The position numbers and the translations under genes are program-made. The notes beneath the pieces were generated by a model. That model searched no databases. It saw nothing but the letters and a program-made list of their open reading frames with translations, and was not told the origin of the DNA. From positions 1 to 64,000 of the forward strand of contig JAJRPV010000018.1 in NCBI GenBank assembly GCA_024280575.1: DNA of 64,000 nt, in the 5' to 3' direction. Source of the stretch: Campylobacterales bacterium. GTDB lineage: Bacteria > Campylobacterota > Campylobacteria > Campylobacterales > Sulfurospirillaceae. Below, in pieces: positions 37,563-46,956 of the stretch (position 1 is its first letter; each line of letters begins with the position of its first letter).

Positions 37563-38320
37563 AAAAACTTAACTATTTAATAGACAATTTTAGTTTGCTC
37601 AAAGATAAGCCAAAAGAGATATATTATAAAGGTGATTTATCTCTTTTAGATAAAAGAAGAGTTTCGATAGTGGGAACCAGACATCCGATTTCATATACAA
37701 AGCAGATGTGTTTAAGACTTGGAAATGCTTTAAAAAAACGAGGAGTTTGCGTGGTGAGTGGAGGTGCTATGGGCGTAGATGCACTAGCACATAAATCATC
37801 TTTTCCAAATACGATTGGAGTCATGGCAAATTCTCTTGACATAATATATCCCAAGGTAAATTATTCACTTCTAAAATCAATGGAAAAAGAATCTCTTCTC
37901 TTAAGTGAATATAGTGAAAATATAAAAGCTACAAGATATAGTTTTGTTTTGAGAAATAGGTTAGTTGTGGCACTTGGAGAAGTTTTGATAGTAGCTCAGG
38001 CAGATTTAAACAGCGGTTCTATGAGAAGCATAGAATTGGCTCTTAAGCAAAATAAAAAGATATTTGTTTTTCCACATAGAATAGAAGATTCACCAGGTAC
38101 AAATCAGTTATTAAAAGAAGGCAAGGCAACGGCGATATATGATATAGAATCTTTTGCAAATATGTTTGGAAAAGTAGATTCTAAATCCGATGATATATTG
38201 GAGTTTTGTAAAAATAACGATAATCTGCAAGATGCAATTTTAAAATATGGCGATAAAATATATGAGTATGAACTCGAAGGAAAAATTACAATTAATAACC
38301 TAAGAGTGATAGTTTTGTGA
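37559..38320 (+). CDS. dprA: DNA-protecting protein DprA (short form)
   Basis: The 253-aa protein is the DprA Rossmann-like domain: RRVSIVGTRHPISY, then VVSGGAMGVDALAHKSS (about residues 62-78), VMANSLDIIYP, and ALKQNKKIFVFPHRIEDSPGTNQLL. DprA loads RecA on incoming single strands during natural transformation. The N-terminal SAM-like and C-terminal winged-helix domains of larger homologues are short or missing, as is common in this phylum. It overlaps both neighbours by 4 nt, so it is translated with the deacetylase and ruvX. Confidence 0.93.
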   Translation: MKKLNYLIDNFSLLKDKPKEIYYKGDLSLLDKRRVSIVGTRHPISYTKQMCLRLGNALKKRGVCVVSGGAMGVDALAHKSSFPNTIGVMANSLDIIYPKVNYSLLKSMEKESLLLSEYSENIKATRYSFVLRNRLVVALGEVLIVAQADLNSGSMRSIELALKQNKKIFVFPHRIEDSPGTNQLLKEGKATAIYDIESFANMFGKVDSKSDDILEFCKNNDNLQDAILKYGDKIYEYELEGKITINNLRVIVL

Positions 38321-38700
38321 AATACGCCTGTATAGATATTGGACTAAAAAGAATAGGAATTGCCGTTTGTTTACAAGGTGATATGGTTACTCCTCAAAAT
38401 GCAATAATGAGAAAAAATAGAAATCAAGCCGCGAATGATATTGACAAATTTTTAGTTACTTGGAATATAGATACTTTGATAGTAGGCCTTCCACAAGGAG
38501 GAAGTAGTAGCGAAGAGATGGACAGAAGGATAAAACACTTTGTTTCATTGCTAAAGTTTTCAGGAAAAATTTATTATCAAAACGAATATGGTTCAAGTCT
38601 GGAAGCAAAAGAGATGATGAAAGGAATTACCAAACAAAAAAGAGATGGAAAAATAGATTCATTGGCAGCTAAAATAATTTTAGAAAGATATCTTGCTTAA
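38317..38700 (+). CDS. ruvX: Holliday-junction resolvase-like protein RuvX/YqgF
   Basis: The 127-aa RNase H-like protein has the N-terminal DIGLKRIGIA (catalytic Asp7), IVGLPQGGSSSEEMDRRI in the centre and a DSLAAKIILERYL C-terminus with the second acidic residue. YqgF/RuvX proteins act in 16S rRNA 5' end maturation and have been proposed as Holliday-junction resolvases. Start is GTG, overlapping the dprA stop codon (GTGA). It converges with queA, their ends overlapping by 4 nt. Confidence 0.93.
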   Translation: MKYACIDIGLKRIGIAVCLQGDMVTPQNAIMRKNRNQAANDIDKFLVTWNIDTLIVGLPQGGSSSEEMDRRIKHFVSLLKFSGKIYYQNEYGSSLEAKEMMKGITKQKRDGKIDSLAAKIILERYLA

Positions 38701-39719
38701 ATAATAAGCATAGCATCGCCATAAGAAAAAAATCTATACTCTTTTTCAACAGCCTCTTTGTATAATTCCATAGTTTTTTTTATGCCGACAAAAGAGGCCA
38801 CTAGCATAATAAGCGTTGACTTTGGCAAGTGAAAATTTGTTAAAAGATAATTTACTCTTATGGGGCTATTTTGTGGGTGCAAAAATAAATCACAATATCC
38901 CTCGCTTTTTTTTTCTCTCGCATAATACTCTATCGTCCTAGTAACGGTAGTGCCGACTGCTAAAACTGGTTTTGTGGAGTCTAGTAATTCTCTTGTTTGA
39001 GCATCTATATTATAATATTCACTATGCATTTTGTGTTCTTGTATATCTTCACAAGTGACTGGTTTAAAAGTGCCTGCCCCTACATGTAAAGTTAAAATTT
39101 TTGTTTCAAATCTGTTTTTAAGTTCCTCAAATTTTTCTTCGCTAAAGTGTAATGATGCGGTGGGTGCTGCCACTGCTCCTCTTTTTTGTGCGAAAACACT
39201 CTGATAATCTTCACTGTCTTGTTTGGAATCTTCTCTTTTTATGTAAGGAGGAAGGGGAATATGACCAATCTTTTCTAATAAATCAAATAGCTGATGAGCT
39301 TGAAGTATTTTTCTATTTTGATAAAACTCAACAACTCTGCTACCATCTTCTTTTAGTTCTATAACTAAGGCTATCAGATTATTGTCAAAAAAAAGTTTAA
39401 TCCCAACACTTACTTTACCTTTTATATATACTGAAAACAGGTTTCTTTGTAGTGGAGAATTTAGCAGTAATTCTACTTTTCCACCACTTTGTTTTTTGCC
39501 AAAGATTCTTGCTTTTACAACTTTTGTGTCATTTAAAACGACCGCGCATTTTTCAGGGAAAAAATCAAAAATATTTTTAAACAAAGTGTGTGTGATAATA
39601 TTGGTTTTTCTATTATAAACCAAAACTCTAGAATCATCTTTGTTCTTTGTTGGATGAGATGCTATAAGTTTTGATGGTAGAGAGTAACCATAAGAAGATA
39701 CTTTGTATGAATCTAGCAA
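38697..39719 (-). CDS. queA: S-adenosylmethionine:tRNA ribosyltransferase-isomerase
   Basis: The 340-aa protein shows QueA signatures: YSLPSKLIASHPTKNKDDSR near the N-terminus, VVLNDTKVVKARI, IPLPPYIKR, and LHVGAGTFKPV with TRTIEYYA further on. QueA transfers the ribosyl moiety of SAM to preQ1-modified tRNA, making epoxyqueuosine. It starts with TTG directly after the tatC stop codon, with AAAGAG upstream, so it is co-translated with the tat genes. Confidence 0.95.
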   Translation of the reverse strand: MLDSYKVSSYGYSLPSKLIASHPTKNKDDSRVLVYNRKTNIITHTLFKNIFDFFPEKCAVVLNDTKVVKARIFGKKQSGGKVELLLNSPLQRNLFSVYIKGKVSVGIKLFFDNNLIALVIELKEDGSRVVEFYQNRKILQAHQLFDLLEKIGHIPLPPYIKREDSKQDSEDYQSVFAQKRGAVAAPTASLHFSEEKFEELKNRFETKILTLHVGAGTFKPVTCEDIQEHKMHSEYYNIDAQTRELLDSTKPVLAVGTTVTRTIEYYAREKKSEGYCDLFLHPQNSPIRVNYLLTNFHLPKSTLIMLVASFVGIKKTMELYKEAVEKEYRFFSYGDAMLII

Positions 39720-40511
39720 TTACTCTTTTTCCTCGTTTTCTTTTATATCCTCTATTTTTTCCGTCTCATTTTCTGTATTTTCATCATCATCTTTTTCCTC
39801 TTTTTTAGCAGGATTTACAGCCCTTGCAACCAAAATGGATAAACCATATAAAACAACCAATGGTCCTGCCATTAAGAACTGTGTAAGAACATCAGGAGGA
39901 GTAAGCAGAGCAGAAACTGCAAATATTATGATAATCGCATATCTAAAAAATCCTATTAGCGATTTATCGTCAACTAGCTCTAGTTTTGCAAAAAAGAATG
40001 TTATAACAGGAAGCTCAAAAGCCAAGCCGAAACCAAAGAGTAATTTTGTGAAAAATCCTACATATTCTCCAATGCTCGGTAGAGCCGTAAAAAGTTTTGC
40101 ACCAAAATTTATCAAGAAATTAAAACCAATAGGTATAACCACATAATAGCAAAACATAGAACCCATCAAGAACATTAGCGTTGCAAAGATTACAAAAGGT
40201 ATAACCATCTTTTTTTCATTTTCATAAAGTCCAGGAGAAACAAAAAGCCAAAATTGCCAAAAAAGTACAGGTAGAGAAAATATAAATGCAGTAAAAAAGG
40301 AGACCTTTAGGGCTGTAAAAAATGGTTCTTGTACTTTGGTAAAAATTACATGTGAACCTTCAGGTAAAACTCCATTTAGAGGAGCAATCATCCAAGCCAA
40401 TATAGGTTCCCAAAAAGAAAAACATACGAAAAACATAATAAAAATAACACCTATTGAGATTCCTAATCTTTTTCTAAGCTCGGCTAAATGTGGTTTTAAT
40501 TCATCAAACAT
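39720..40511 (-). CDS. tatC: Sec-independent protein translocase TatC
   Basis: ATG 40511 gives 263 aa; it lies within the end of tatB (overlap 8 nt). MFDELKPHLAELRKRL is the cytoplasmic N-terminus that reads twin-arginine signals. Six membrane segments follow, with conserved EPFFTALKVSFF, FWQFWLFVSPGLYENEKK, and FGLAFELPV. The C-terminal tail after the last helix (about residue 235) is unusually acidic and Lys/Glu-rich. TatC and TatB form the receptor for folded substrates. A tatA gene is not in the window. Confidence 0.95.
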   Translation of the reverse strand: MFDELKPHLAELRKRLGISIGVIFIMFFVCFSFWEPILAWMIAPLNGVLPEGSHVIFTKVQEPFFTALKVSFFTAFIFSLPVLFWQFWLFVSPGLYENEKKMVIPFVIFATLMFLMGSMFCYYVVIPIGFNFLINFGAKLFTALPSIGEYVGFFTKLLFGFGLAFELPVITFFFAKLELVDDKSLIGFFRYAIIIIFAVSALLTPPDVLTQFLMAGPLVVLYGLSILVARAVNPAKKEEKDDDENTENETEKIEDIKENEEKE

Positions 40512-40911
40512 CACTATCTTCTTTTTTACTATCTGTATTTATAATTCTATTTGTTCCCATTGGATCTTTAACTATTTTTTTAGTTTTTTCAACATCATCT
40601 TTTAAGTCTTTTATTGTTTCACTAATATCCTTAGTACTACTTTTTATCTCTTCAAGTTCTTCAAATGATAATTGTTTTTTAGCGCTAGTTGCCGCAGAAT
40701 CTAGCTTTTCTTTGTACTTCATTGCTTCGTCTTTTAATTCTTGTATTTGCATCTCTTGTTCAAGTGAAGATTTGGCTTCATTGATACTGCTTTTAAAACT
40801 TTTGAAAAATTTTGCTACCTGAACCATGGCTTCTGGTAGCTTATCTGGTCCTAAAAAAAGTATCGCTATGACAGCCACTAATAGAATTTCACTAAAGCCC
40901 ATTCCAAACAT
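40504..40911 (-). CDS. tatB: Sec-independent protein translocase TatB
   Basis: The 135-aa protein has the TatA/B layout: a short helix MGFSEILLVAVIAILFLGPDKLPE (membrane span plus the LGPDKLP hinge), then an amphipathic helix and a long charged coiled segment. Length and direct coupling to tatC favour TatB over TatA. It is the first gene of tatB-tatC-queA. The 160-nt gap to the divergent flavoprotein gene contains its promoter region, but no clear -10/-35 pair was picked out. Confidence 0.92.
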   Translation of the reverse strand: MFGMGFSEILLVAVIAILFLGPDKLPEAMVQVAKFFKSFKSSINEAKSSLEQEMQIQELKDEAMKYKEKLDSAATSAKKQLSFEELEEIKSSTKDISETIKDLKDDVEKTKKIVKDPMGTNRIINTDSKKEDSDV

Positions 40912-41071
40912 TATTTATACCTTATTTAGGGCTATTTTGAGTGCCCTTTGAGTTTAAGAGTGGTGATTATACCTTATTTTTACTCATAAAAAGATAAATT
41001 TTATCTCCTATGCGTAATTTTATCTTATAGCAAGACATTAATTTGTATACTATATATAGAGGTGATAAAAA

Positions 41072-42640
41072 ATGAAATATGATATTGTGATTGTGGGAAG
41101 TGGAATATCCGGAATGAGAGCGGCTATAGAAGCAAAAGAGCTTGGTGCAGAAGTTGCATTGATTACCAAATCATCACCGTCAGCCAACAATTCATTTATG
41201 GCAAAAGGTGGGATAAACGCATCCTTCGGAAACATGGGTGATAATGACAATATATTTGAACACAGCAATGATACGCTTAAAAGCTCTATGGGAATAGGCA
41301 ATGAAGAATCTATAAGAATATTTTGCGAACAAGCACCGGCAGCCGTTAGAGAGTTGGTGAGTTATGGGGTAAATTTTACTCAATTAGAAAACGGAAAAAT
41401 CGCTCAAAGACCTTTTGGCGGGACAAGATTCAAAAGAACAGTTTATGCTGCGGATGAGACAGGACCTGCTATTATGAAAGCTTTGCATAAAGTTGTAAAA
41501 AATTACAATATAGATATTATTAAAAACCATATGGCTATAAATCTTATTGTTAAAAACAACATTGTTTCTGGTGTTACACTTTTTGATGAAGTTAGTCAAA
41601 AAGTTCTTGTTTGCGAGGGTAAAAGTGTCATAATAGCTAGTGGCGGATTTGCTTCTTTGTATAAAAATTATACTTCAAATGTCAGAGATGCAACTGGAGA
41701 TGCGATAGCTATGGGGCTTAGAGCCGGACTAAATGCCATGAATCTTGAATTTGTGCAATTTCATCCAACAGGACTTGAGAGAACAAACTTTTTGTTGAGT
41801 GAAGCAGCAAGAGCTGAAGGCGGAAGACTTGTAGATGAAAATGGAGATACTTTTGTTGACGAATTAAATACAAGAGATTTTGTTACAAGAGCTATTTATA
41901 AAGAGATGCAAAAAGGCAAAAAAGTATATTTAGATTTAAGAGATGTGCCAGAAGATGTGATAAACACAAAATTGGTTGGCATCAAAAAAAGGGTTAAGGC
42001 TCTTAAAAAAATTGATGTTAGTAAAGAATTAGTTCCCGTTACCCCAATTGCACACTATACGATGGGTGGCATAGAAACAGATGCTATAGGACGAACAAGT
42101 ATAAAAGGTCTGTTTGTTATAGGTGAAGCAGGAGACAATGGAGTAAATGGAGCAAACAGACTAGGAGGAAATTCGCTTAGTCAAGGTGCAGTTTTTGGTA
42201 AAATTTCAGCTTATGAAGCTATGAAGTTTGCAAATAAAATGGGAAAATTCAATGGTGTTGATTATTATGATGTGATGAAAGATATACAGTGGATTGAGTC
42301 TCTTAAGAAACTAACTAAGGGTATCGATGTAAATGAATTTAGAAATGAAATGGGAAGAATTTTATTTAAAAAAGTTGGGATAATCAGGACCGGACTTGGA
42401 TTAAAGAAAGCTTATGAGAAATTTGAAGAGATAGAGAAAAAAATTGAAAAGATATATAGCGAGAAAACAACAACTGTTAAAAATATCTTAGAATTACAAA
42501 ATTCTCTTTTGGTTTCTCGAGCAATCGCAAAATCAGCTCAGATAAGAGAAGAGAGCAGAGGATCACATTTTAGAATTGATTTTCCGGAAAAAGATAAAAA
42601 ATTTGAAAAAAATACTCTTGTTGATATAGGTTCTTTGTAA
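41072..42640 (+). CDS. FrdA/SdhA/NadB-family FAD flavoprotein
   Basis: The 522-aa protein has the dinucleotide-binding GSGISGMRAAIEA (about residues 9-21), SFMAKGGINASFG, the substrate-site motif QFHPTGLE, RFVxxD-like DTFVDELNTRDFVTRAI, PIAHYTMGGIETD, and the C-terminal REESRGSHFRIDFP. This set is shared by fumarate reductase/succinate dehydrogenase flavoproteins and L-aspartate oxidase. No iron-sulfur or membrane partner is adjacent, which leaves a soluble reductase or a NadB-like enzyme as options. There is no Tat or Sec signal, so it is cytoplasmic. It is 3 nt upstream of hemH. Confidence 0.85.
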   Translation: MKYDIVIVGSGISGMRAAIEAKELGAEVALITKSSPSANNSFMAKGGINASFGNMGDNDNIFEHSNDTLKSSMGIGNEESIRIFCEQAPAAVRELVSYGVNFTQLENGKIAQRPFGGTRFKRTVYAADETGPAIMKALHKVVKNYNIDIIKNHMAINLIVKNNIVSGVTLFDEVSQKVLVCEGKSVIIASGGFASLYKNYTSNVRDATGDAIAMGLRAGLNAMNLEFVQFHPTGLERTNFLLSEAARAEGGRLVDENGDTFVDELNTRDFVTRAIYKEMQKGKKVYLDLRDVPEDVINTKLVGIKKRVKALKKIDVSKELVPVTPIAHYTMGGIETDAIGRTSIKGLFVIGEAGDNGVNGANRLGGNSLSQGAVFGKISAYEAMKFANKMGKFNGVDYYDVMKDIQWIESLKKLTKGIDVNEFRNEMGRILFKKVGIIRTGLGLKKAYEKFEEIEKKIEKIYSEKTTTVKNILELQNSLLVSRAIAKSAQIREESRGSHFRIDFPEKDKKFEKNTLVDIGSL

Positions 42641-42643
42641 GTA

Positions 42644-43585
42644 ATGAAAATGAAAACAGCTATTCTTTTGTTAAATATGGGCGGACCAAATAATATATCC
42701 GAAGTAAAAACTTTTTTAAACAATATGTTTAATGACAAAGCTATAATAGGAGCTCCTTTTTTCATAAGAAAATTTATAGCTCATGGGATAGTCAAAAATC
42801 GCTTAAGCGAAGCTACTAAAAACTACGAATCACTAGGAGGAAAATCGCCAATTGTTAAATATACAAAAGAGCTGGTAAAAGAGCTAAACGACGAATTGGA
42901 CGAAGATGTTTTTTATATCATGCGTTATACTCCCCCTTATGCTTATGATGTTTTGAAAAATATAAGAGATTATGATAAATTTTTTGTAATTCCCCTTTAT
43001 CCTCATTTCTCAACGACAACTACCATGTCATCTTTAAATCATTTTTTAAAAGCATTGTATAAATTAAAAATAGATAGAACAAAAATTGCATGGGTCGATA
43101 AATTTTATGATAATGAAATCTATAATAGGAGTATAGTAAAAAGAATAAAAGAAGCATTAAAAGATGATGATGCGGAAGATTTTGAATTGGTATTTTCAGC
43201 TCACGGGCTACCTCAAAAGATTATAGATAAAGGTGATCAATACATGAGGCATATCAAACAAAATGTTTTTTTTGCAAGAAAAGAGTTGCTTAAGCAAGGT
43301 ATAAATTTTTTTAATACTCATCTGGCTTATCAGTCAAGACTAGGTCCCATAGAGTGGATAAAACCGTATCTGGACGATAAACTAAAATCACTCAAAAAGA
43401 AAAAAGTTATTATATATCCCATAGCTTTTTTGATTGACAATTCGGAAACAAAATATGAATTAGATATTGAATATAAAGAGATTGCGAAAAATCTAGGCAT
43501 AGAGGATTATAGGGTAGCGAGTGCTCCAAACTCGATGATAAAAGAGACTATAAAAGATTTATGCAAAATGATGCACAACAATTGA
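42644..43585 (+). CDS. hemH: Ferrochelatase
   Basis: The 313-aa protein matches HemH: LLLNMGGPNNISEVKTFLNNMF at the start, GGKSPIVKYTKEL, VFYIMRYTPPYAYD, the active-site FSAHGLPQKIIDKGD (catalytic His), and the acidic IAFLIDNSETKYELDIEY helix. Ferrochelatase inserts Fe2+ into porphyrin to make heme. It converges with hemW, the radical SAM heme chaperone-like gene, 18 nt apart; clustering of two heme-related genes here fits but is not an operon. Confidence 0.95.
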   Translation: MKMKTAILLLNMGGPNNISEVKTFLNNMFNDKAIIGAPFFIRKFIAHGIVKNRLSEATKNYESLGGKSPIVKYTKELVKELNDELDEDVFYIMRYTPPYAYDVLKNIRDYDKFFVIPLYPHFSTTTTMSSLNHFLKALYKLKIDRTKIAWVDKFYDNEIYNRSIVKRIKEALKDDDAEDFELVFSAHGLPQKIIDKGDQYMRHIKQNVFFARKELLKQGINFFNTHLAYQSRLGPIEWIKPYLDDKLKSLKKKKVIIYPIAFLIDNSETKYELDIEYKEIAKNLGIEDYRVASAPNSMIKETIKDLCKMMHNN

Positions 43586-43603
43586 CTTTAGGAACTTATA
43601 TTG

Positions 43604-44661
43604 CTATGGGATGGCAATAAATAATGCTAATTCATCGCTTAAAAAATAATCAGTATTAAATATTTTGCCACCGTGGGCTTTGAGATTTTGAGATTTTAAA
43701 AGAGTTTCTATATTGATTAGCTCTTTATTGTTAAATTCATCTATCGGAATCCCGATTTTACTTCTGAGTCCTAAGAATATTTTCTCTACATGCAGATCAT
43801 TTTTGCTTAAATTTTCTATATCTTTGTAAAGAGGATTTGATATGTATTTTTCTATATCTTTTGATGGGTAAAATCTTCTATTTTTTAAAAATCCGACGGC
43901 TCCTGCCCCTATGCCTATATAATTATCTTGGTTCCAATATCCGAGATTATGAATACTTTGGTATGTACCAAAATTTGATATTTCGTATTGAGGCAAGTTC
44001 ATATTTTTGATTTTGTCAGTAAAAAATTTTGCAAGAATCAAAGAATCTTTTCCTGCATTTGGTTTTTTAAAAAATATAGTATTTTCCTCTATTGTTAGTG
44101 AATATGCACTTAAATGATTGATAGGAAGTTTTTCTGCTATTAATATGTCATTTAATAATAGATTTTTATTGTCTAATTTTGTTCCATAGATAAAATCAAT
44201 AGATATATTTTTAACCCCGGCTTTTTTTGCATTTAAAACTGCTTCTATAGCTAATTTTTTATTGTGATTTCTGCCTAGAAATTTTAATTTTTCTTCATTG
44301 AAACTTTGTACACCAAAACTTATACGGTTCACTCCTAGTTTCACCATTCCCTCTAGCCAGTCAAATGAAGCTGAATTTGGATTTGCTTCTATTGTTATTT
44401 CCGCATTTTTTTTAAATATGGTTTTATAGTTTTAAAAAAATTATCATATAGTTTTGTATCTATGGTTGAGGGTGTTCCTCCACCGATAAACAAGGATTTT
44501 ATGCTGTTTTTTTTAGGTTTAAAAATCAAAAGTTCTTGTTCTAATTGCGTAATGATTGCTTTCATATATATATTTTTTAAATCAAATTTATCTACATATG
44601 AGTTGAAGGCACAATAGTGACATTTGCTGTCACAAAAAGGAATATGGAGGTATATAAGCAT
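43604..44661 (-). pseudogene. hemW: HemW-like radical SAM protein, broken by one missing A in an A run
   Basis: The first frame (from 44661) has HIPFCDSKCHYCAF with Cys10, Cys14 and Cys17, and GGGTPSTI, then ends early at KKMRK. The second continues the same protein (AEITIEANPNS, GVNRISFGVQSF, and HNLGYW, the HemW-specific HNxxYW motif). Adding one A to the run at 44406-44413 (A8 on the coding strand) joins them into 352 residues, the normal family length. HemW binds heme and is related to HemN, with the wider CX3CX2C cluster motif. The break could be real, a sequence error, or bypassed by slippage. The weak ribosome site and TTTATAA upstream suggest modest expression. Confidence 0.85.
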
Positions 44662-44724
44662 TTATAAATCACTTTTTTGATAATATTTCATATCATTTTA
44701 TCCAAATTATATGAAAGATTGTTA

Positions 44725-45201
44725 ATGGAACAAACAAATAAAAAAAAATATAGACCAAATGTTGCTGCGGTTATATTATCCGCTAAATACCCGCTTGTTT
44801 GTGAATTTCTTATTGCGAGGAGAGATGATATAAAAGATGTTTGGCAATTCCCTCAAGGCGGGATTGATGAAGGAGAAAATGCCAAAGAAGCACTTTTTAG
44901 GGAACTTAAAGAAGAAATTGGAACAAATAAGGTTGAGATAATAGCGCAATATCCGCAACAATTGAAATATGATTTTCCGCAAACTGTGGCAAAACGGATG
45001 TATCCATATGACGGACAGAGTCAAACTTATTTTTTAGTTAAACTAAAACCAAATGCAAAAATCAAATTAGATACTAAACATCCTGAATTTGATGATTATA
45101 AATTTGTAAAAAGAAAAGAGATTTTTGATTTGGTGACATTTTTTAAGAGACCGGTTTATCAAAAAGTTATTAGTTATTTTAAGAAAGAAGGTTATTTGTA
45201 A
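44725..45201 (+). CDS. rppH: RNA pyrophosphohydrolase (Nudix)
   Basis: I start at ATG 44725 (MEQTNKKKYRPNVAA), because the in-frame extension upstream lies in non-coding-like DNA; this gives 158 aa. The Nudix box is GGIDEGENAKEALFRELKEEIG (about residues 42-63) with the WQFPQGGI lead-in typical of RppH. RppH removes pyrophosphate from 5'-triphosphorylated mRNA and so starts decay. It is divergent from hemW and 1 nt upstream of lysC, heading the rppH-lysC-hobA-holB-folP run. Confidence 0.93.
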   Translation: MEQTNKKKYRPNVAAVILSAKYPLVCEFLIARRDDIKDVWQFPQGGIDEGENAKEALFRELKEEIGTNKVEIIAQYPQQLKYDFPQTVAKRMYPYDGQSQTYFLVKLKPNAKIKLDTKHPEFDDYKFVKRKEIFDLVTFFKRPVYQKVISYFKKEGYL

Positions 45202-45202
45202 G

Positions 45203-46405
45203 ATGCTCATTGTTCAAAAATATGGCGGTACAAGTGTTGGTTCGCTTGAACGGATAAAAGAGGTTGCTAAAAGAATCAAAAAATGCAAAAAAGATGGGAA
45301 TGATATAATTGTTGTTGTTTCTGCCATGAGTGGTGAAACCAATAAATTAACCAAAATGGCATACAGTTTAAGTGATAATCTAAAAAAAAGAGAGATGGAT
45401 TTATTGTTGAGTTCTGGTGAGCGAGTAACAAGTGCTCTTTTGGCTATATTGCTCACCGAGATGGGTTGTGAAACTATTGCGATGAGTGGAAGGCAAGCAG
45501 GAATCATAACTGATAATTTGCATACGAAAGCGAGAATTGAGCATATCGACAAGCAACATATCGAAAAGGAATTAAAAAAAGGCTCTATTGTGGTTGTTGC
45601 AGGTTTTCAAGGTATCACAGAAATTGGAGAGGTTTCAACACTAGGACGAGGAGGAAGTGACTTAAGTGCCGTTGCGATTGCAGGAGCATTAAATGCTGAT
45701 CTTTGCGAGATTTATACAGATGTTGACGGTATATACACGACTGATCCGAGAATTGAGCCAAGAGCAAAAAAATTAAATCAAATTAGTTATGATGAAATGC
45801 TTGAACTTGCTAGTTTGGGGGCAAAAGTTTTACAGACTAGGTCAGTAGAACTTGCGAAAAAATTAAATGTAAATTTGGTGACAAGAAGTAGTTTTAACGA
45901 CAATGTAGGAACTTATATAACAAGAGAAGAGGATATTATGGAAAAACCATTAGTAAGCGGAATAGCGCTAGATAAAAATCAGGCAAGAGTTACCCTTAGA
46001 GGAGTTTCTGATAAACCTGGAATTGCAGCAGAGATATTTAGAAAATTAGCAGAAGATGGCGTAAATGTTGATATGATTATCCAAAATGTTGGTCTCGACG
46101 GTACTACAAATCTTGGCTTTACAATTCCTGAAAATGAATTAGAGATAACAAGAAATGCTATGGAGGAGATTGAAGCATCTGAAAGTTTAGAGTTTGATAA
46201 AAATGTTGTGAAAGTTTCAGTTGTGGGAGTCGGTATGAAATCTCACAGCGGTGTGGCATGCACTGCTTTTGATACCTTAGCTGAGGAAAATATAAATATA
46301 GAAATGATAAGCACAAGTGAGATAAAAGTATCTATGGTGATTAGTGAAAAATATGCTGAGTTAGCAGTAAGATCACTGCATGATGCGTACAAATTGGATA
46401 AATAG
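45203..46405 (+). CDS. lysC: Aspartate kinase
   Basis: The 400-aa protein has the catalytic KYGGTSVGSLERIK at the N-terminus, VVSAMSGETNKL, LLSSGERVTSALL, TLGRGGSDLSAVAIAGAL and ARLQTRSVELA-like LQTRSVEL. From about residue 265 two ACT domains follow (VTLRGVSDKPGIAAEI, VSVVGVGMKSHSGVA), the usual site of lysine/threonine feedback. It phosphorylates aspartate at the head of the lysine, threonine and methionine pathway. The hobA GTG overlaps its stop codon by 1 nt. Confidence 0.96.
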   Translation: MLIVQKYGGTSVGSLERIKEVAKRIKKCKKDGNDIIVVVSAMSGETNKLTKMAYSLSDNLKKREMDLLLSSGERVTSALLAILLTEMGCETIAMSGRQAGIITDNLHTKARIEHIDKQHIEKELKKGSIVVVAGFQGITEIGEVSTLGRGGSDLSAVAIAGALNADLCEIYTDVDGIYTTDPRIEPRAKKLNQISYDEMLELASLGAKVLQTRSVELAKKLNVNLVTRSSFNDNVGTYITREEDIMEKPLVSGIALDKNQARVTLRGVSDKPGIAAEIFRKLAEDGVNVDMIIQNVGLDGTTNLGFTIPENELEITRNAMEEIEASESLEFDKNVVKVSVVGVGMKSHSGVACTAFDTLAEENINIEMISTSEIKVSMVISEKYAELAVRSLHDAYKLDK

Positions 46406-46956
46406 TGCAAAAATTTTTAAAGTGGACATTGGACAATATCAGAAAAGAGAGTTCCATGATGAGCTGGATGGAAGAAAAAAGATTTGAATGGGTGCCGTTA
46501 AATGTATCGATGCTAAAAAATCTTACAGAAGGGCATACGATAATCGTAATCACAGATGATGAGCGAGAATGGTTCGGTAGTTATATGTTAGCTGATATAA
46601 ATAAATTATCCAACAATAGACCATTGCTATCTTTTGTCTCTTTGAAGTCTATTTATCCTAATTTAAATAATTTAAAAACGAAAGAAGATATAGAGTTATT
46701 GGAAAATATGCTTTATCAAACCTTTTTAAATGGATTTACATACTTCTATATTGGGAAAAATAATAATATAAAAATGCAAATTGCGAAAAGAAGAGACGAC
46801 AGTTTTATATGGGTTATGGATGAACACCTTCAAAATAGTTTTTACCTCTCTAGTAATGACGAAAATTTAGATATAAAATTGATACAGTTATATAAGCTTT
46901 TAGACAAAAGTATCAATGCTTTGCTTTTTGCAGAGGTTGATTTTGACCAAGAATAG
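46405..46956 (+). CDS. hobA: DnaA-binding replication initiation regulator HobA
   Basis: The 183-aa protein starts with GTG sharing a base with the lysC stop codon. It resembles HobA of Helicobacter and Campylobacter: an N-terminal helix, MMSWMEEKRFEWVPLN, TIIVITDDEREWFGSYMLADINKL, RPLLSFVSLKSIYP, and a C-terminal LDIKLIQLYKLLDKSINALLF. HobA is specific to Campylobacterota, tetramerises, and scaffolds DnaA at oriC, comparable to DiaA. Its place between lysC and holB is the phylum-typical one and is strong support. It overlaps holB by 14 nt. Confidence 0.9.
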   Translation: MQKFLKWTLDNIRKESSMMSWMEEKRFEWVPLNVSMLKNLTEGHTIIVITDDEREWFGSYMLADINKLSNNRPLLSFVSLKSIYPNLNNLKTKEDIELLENMLYQTFLNGFTYFYIGKNNNIKMQIAKRRDDSFIWVMDEHLQNSFYLSSNDENLDIKLIQLYKLLDKSINALLFAEVDFDQE

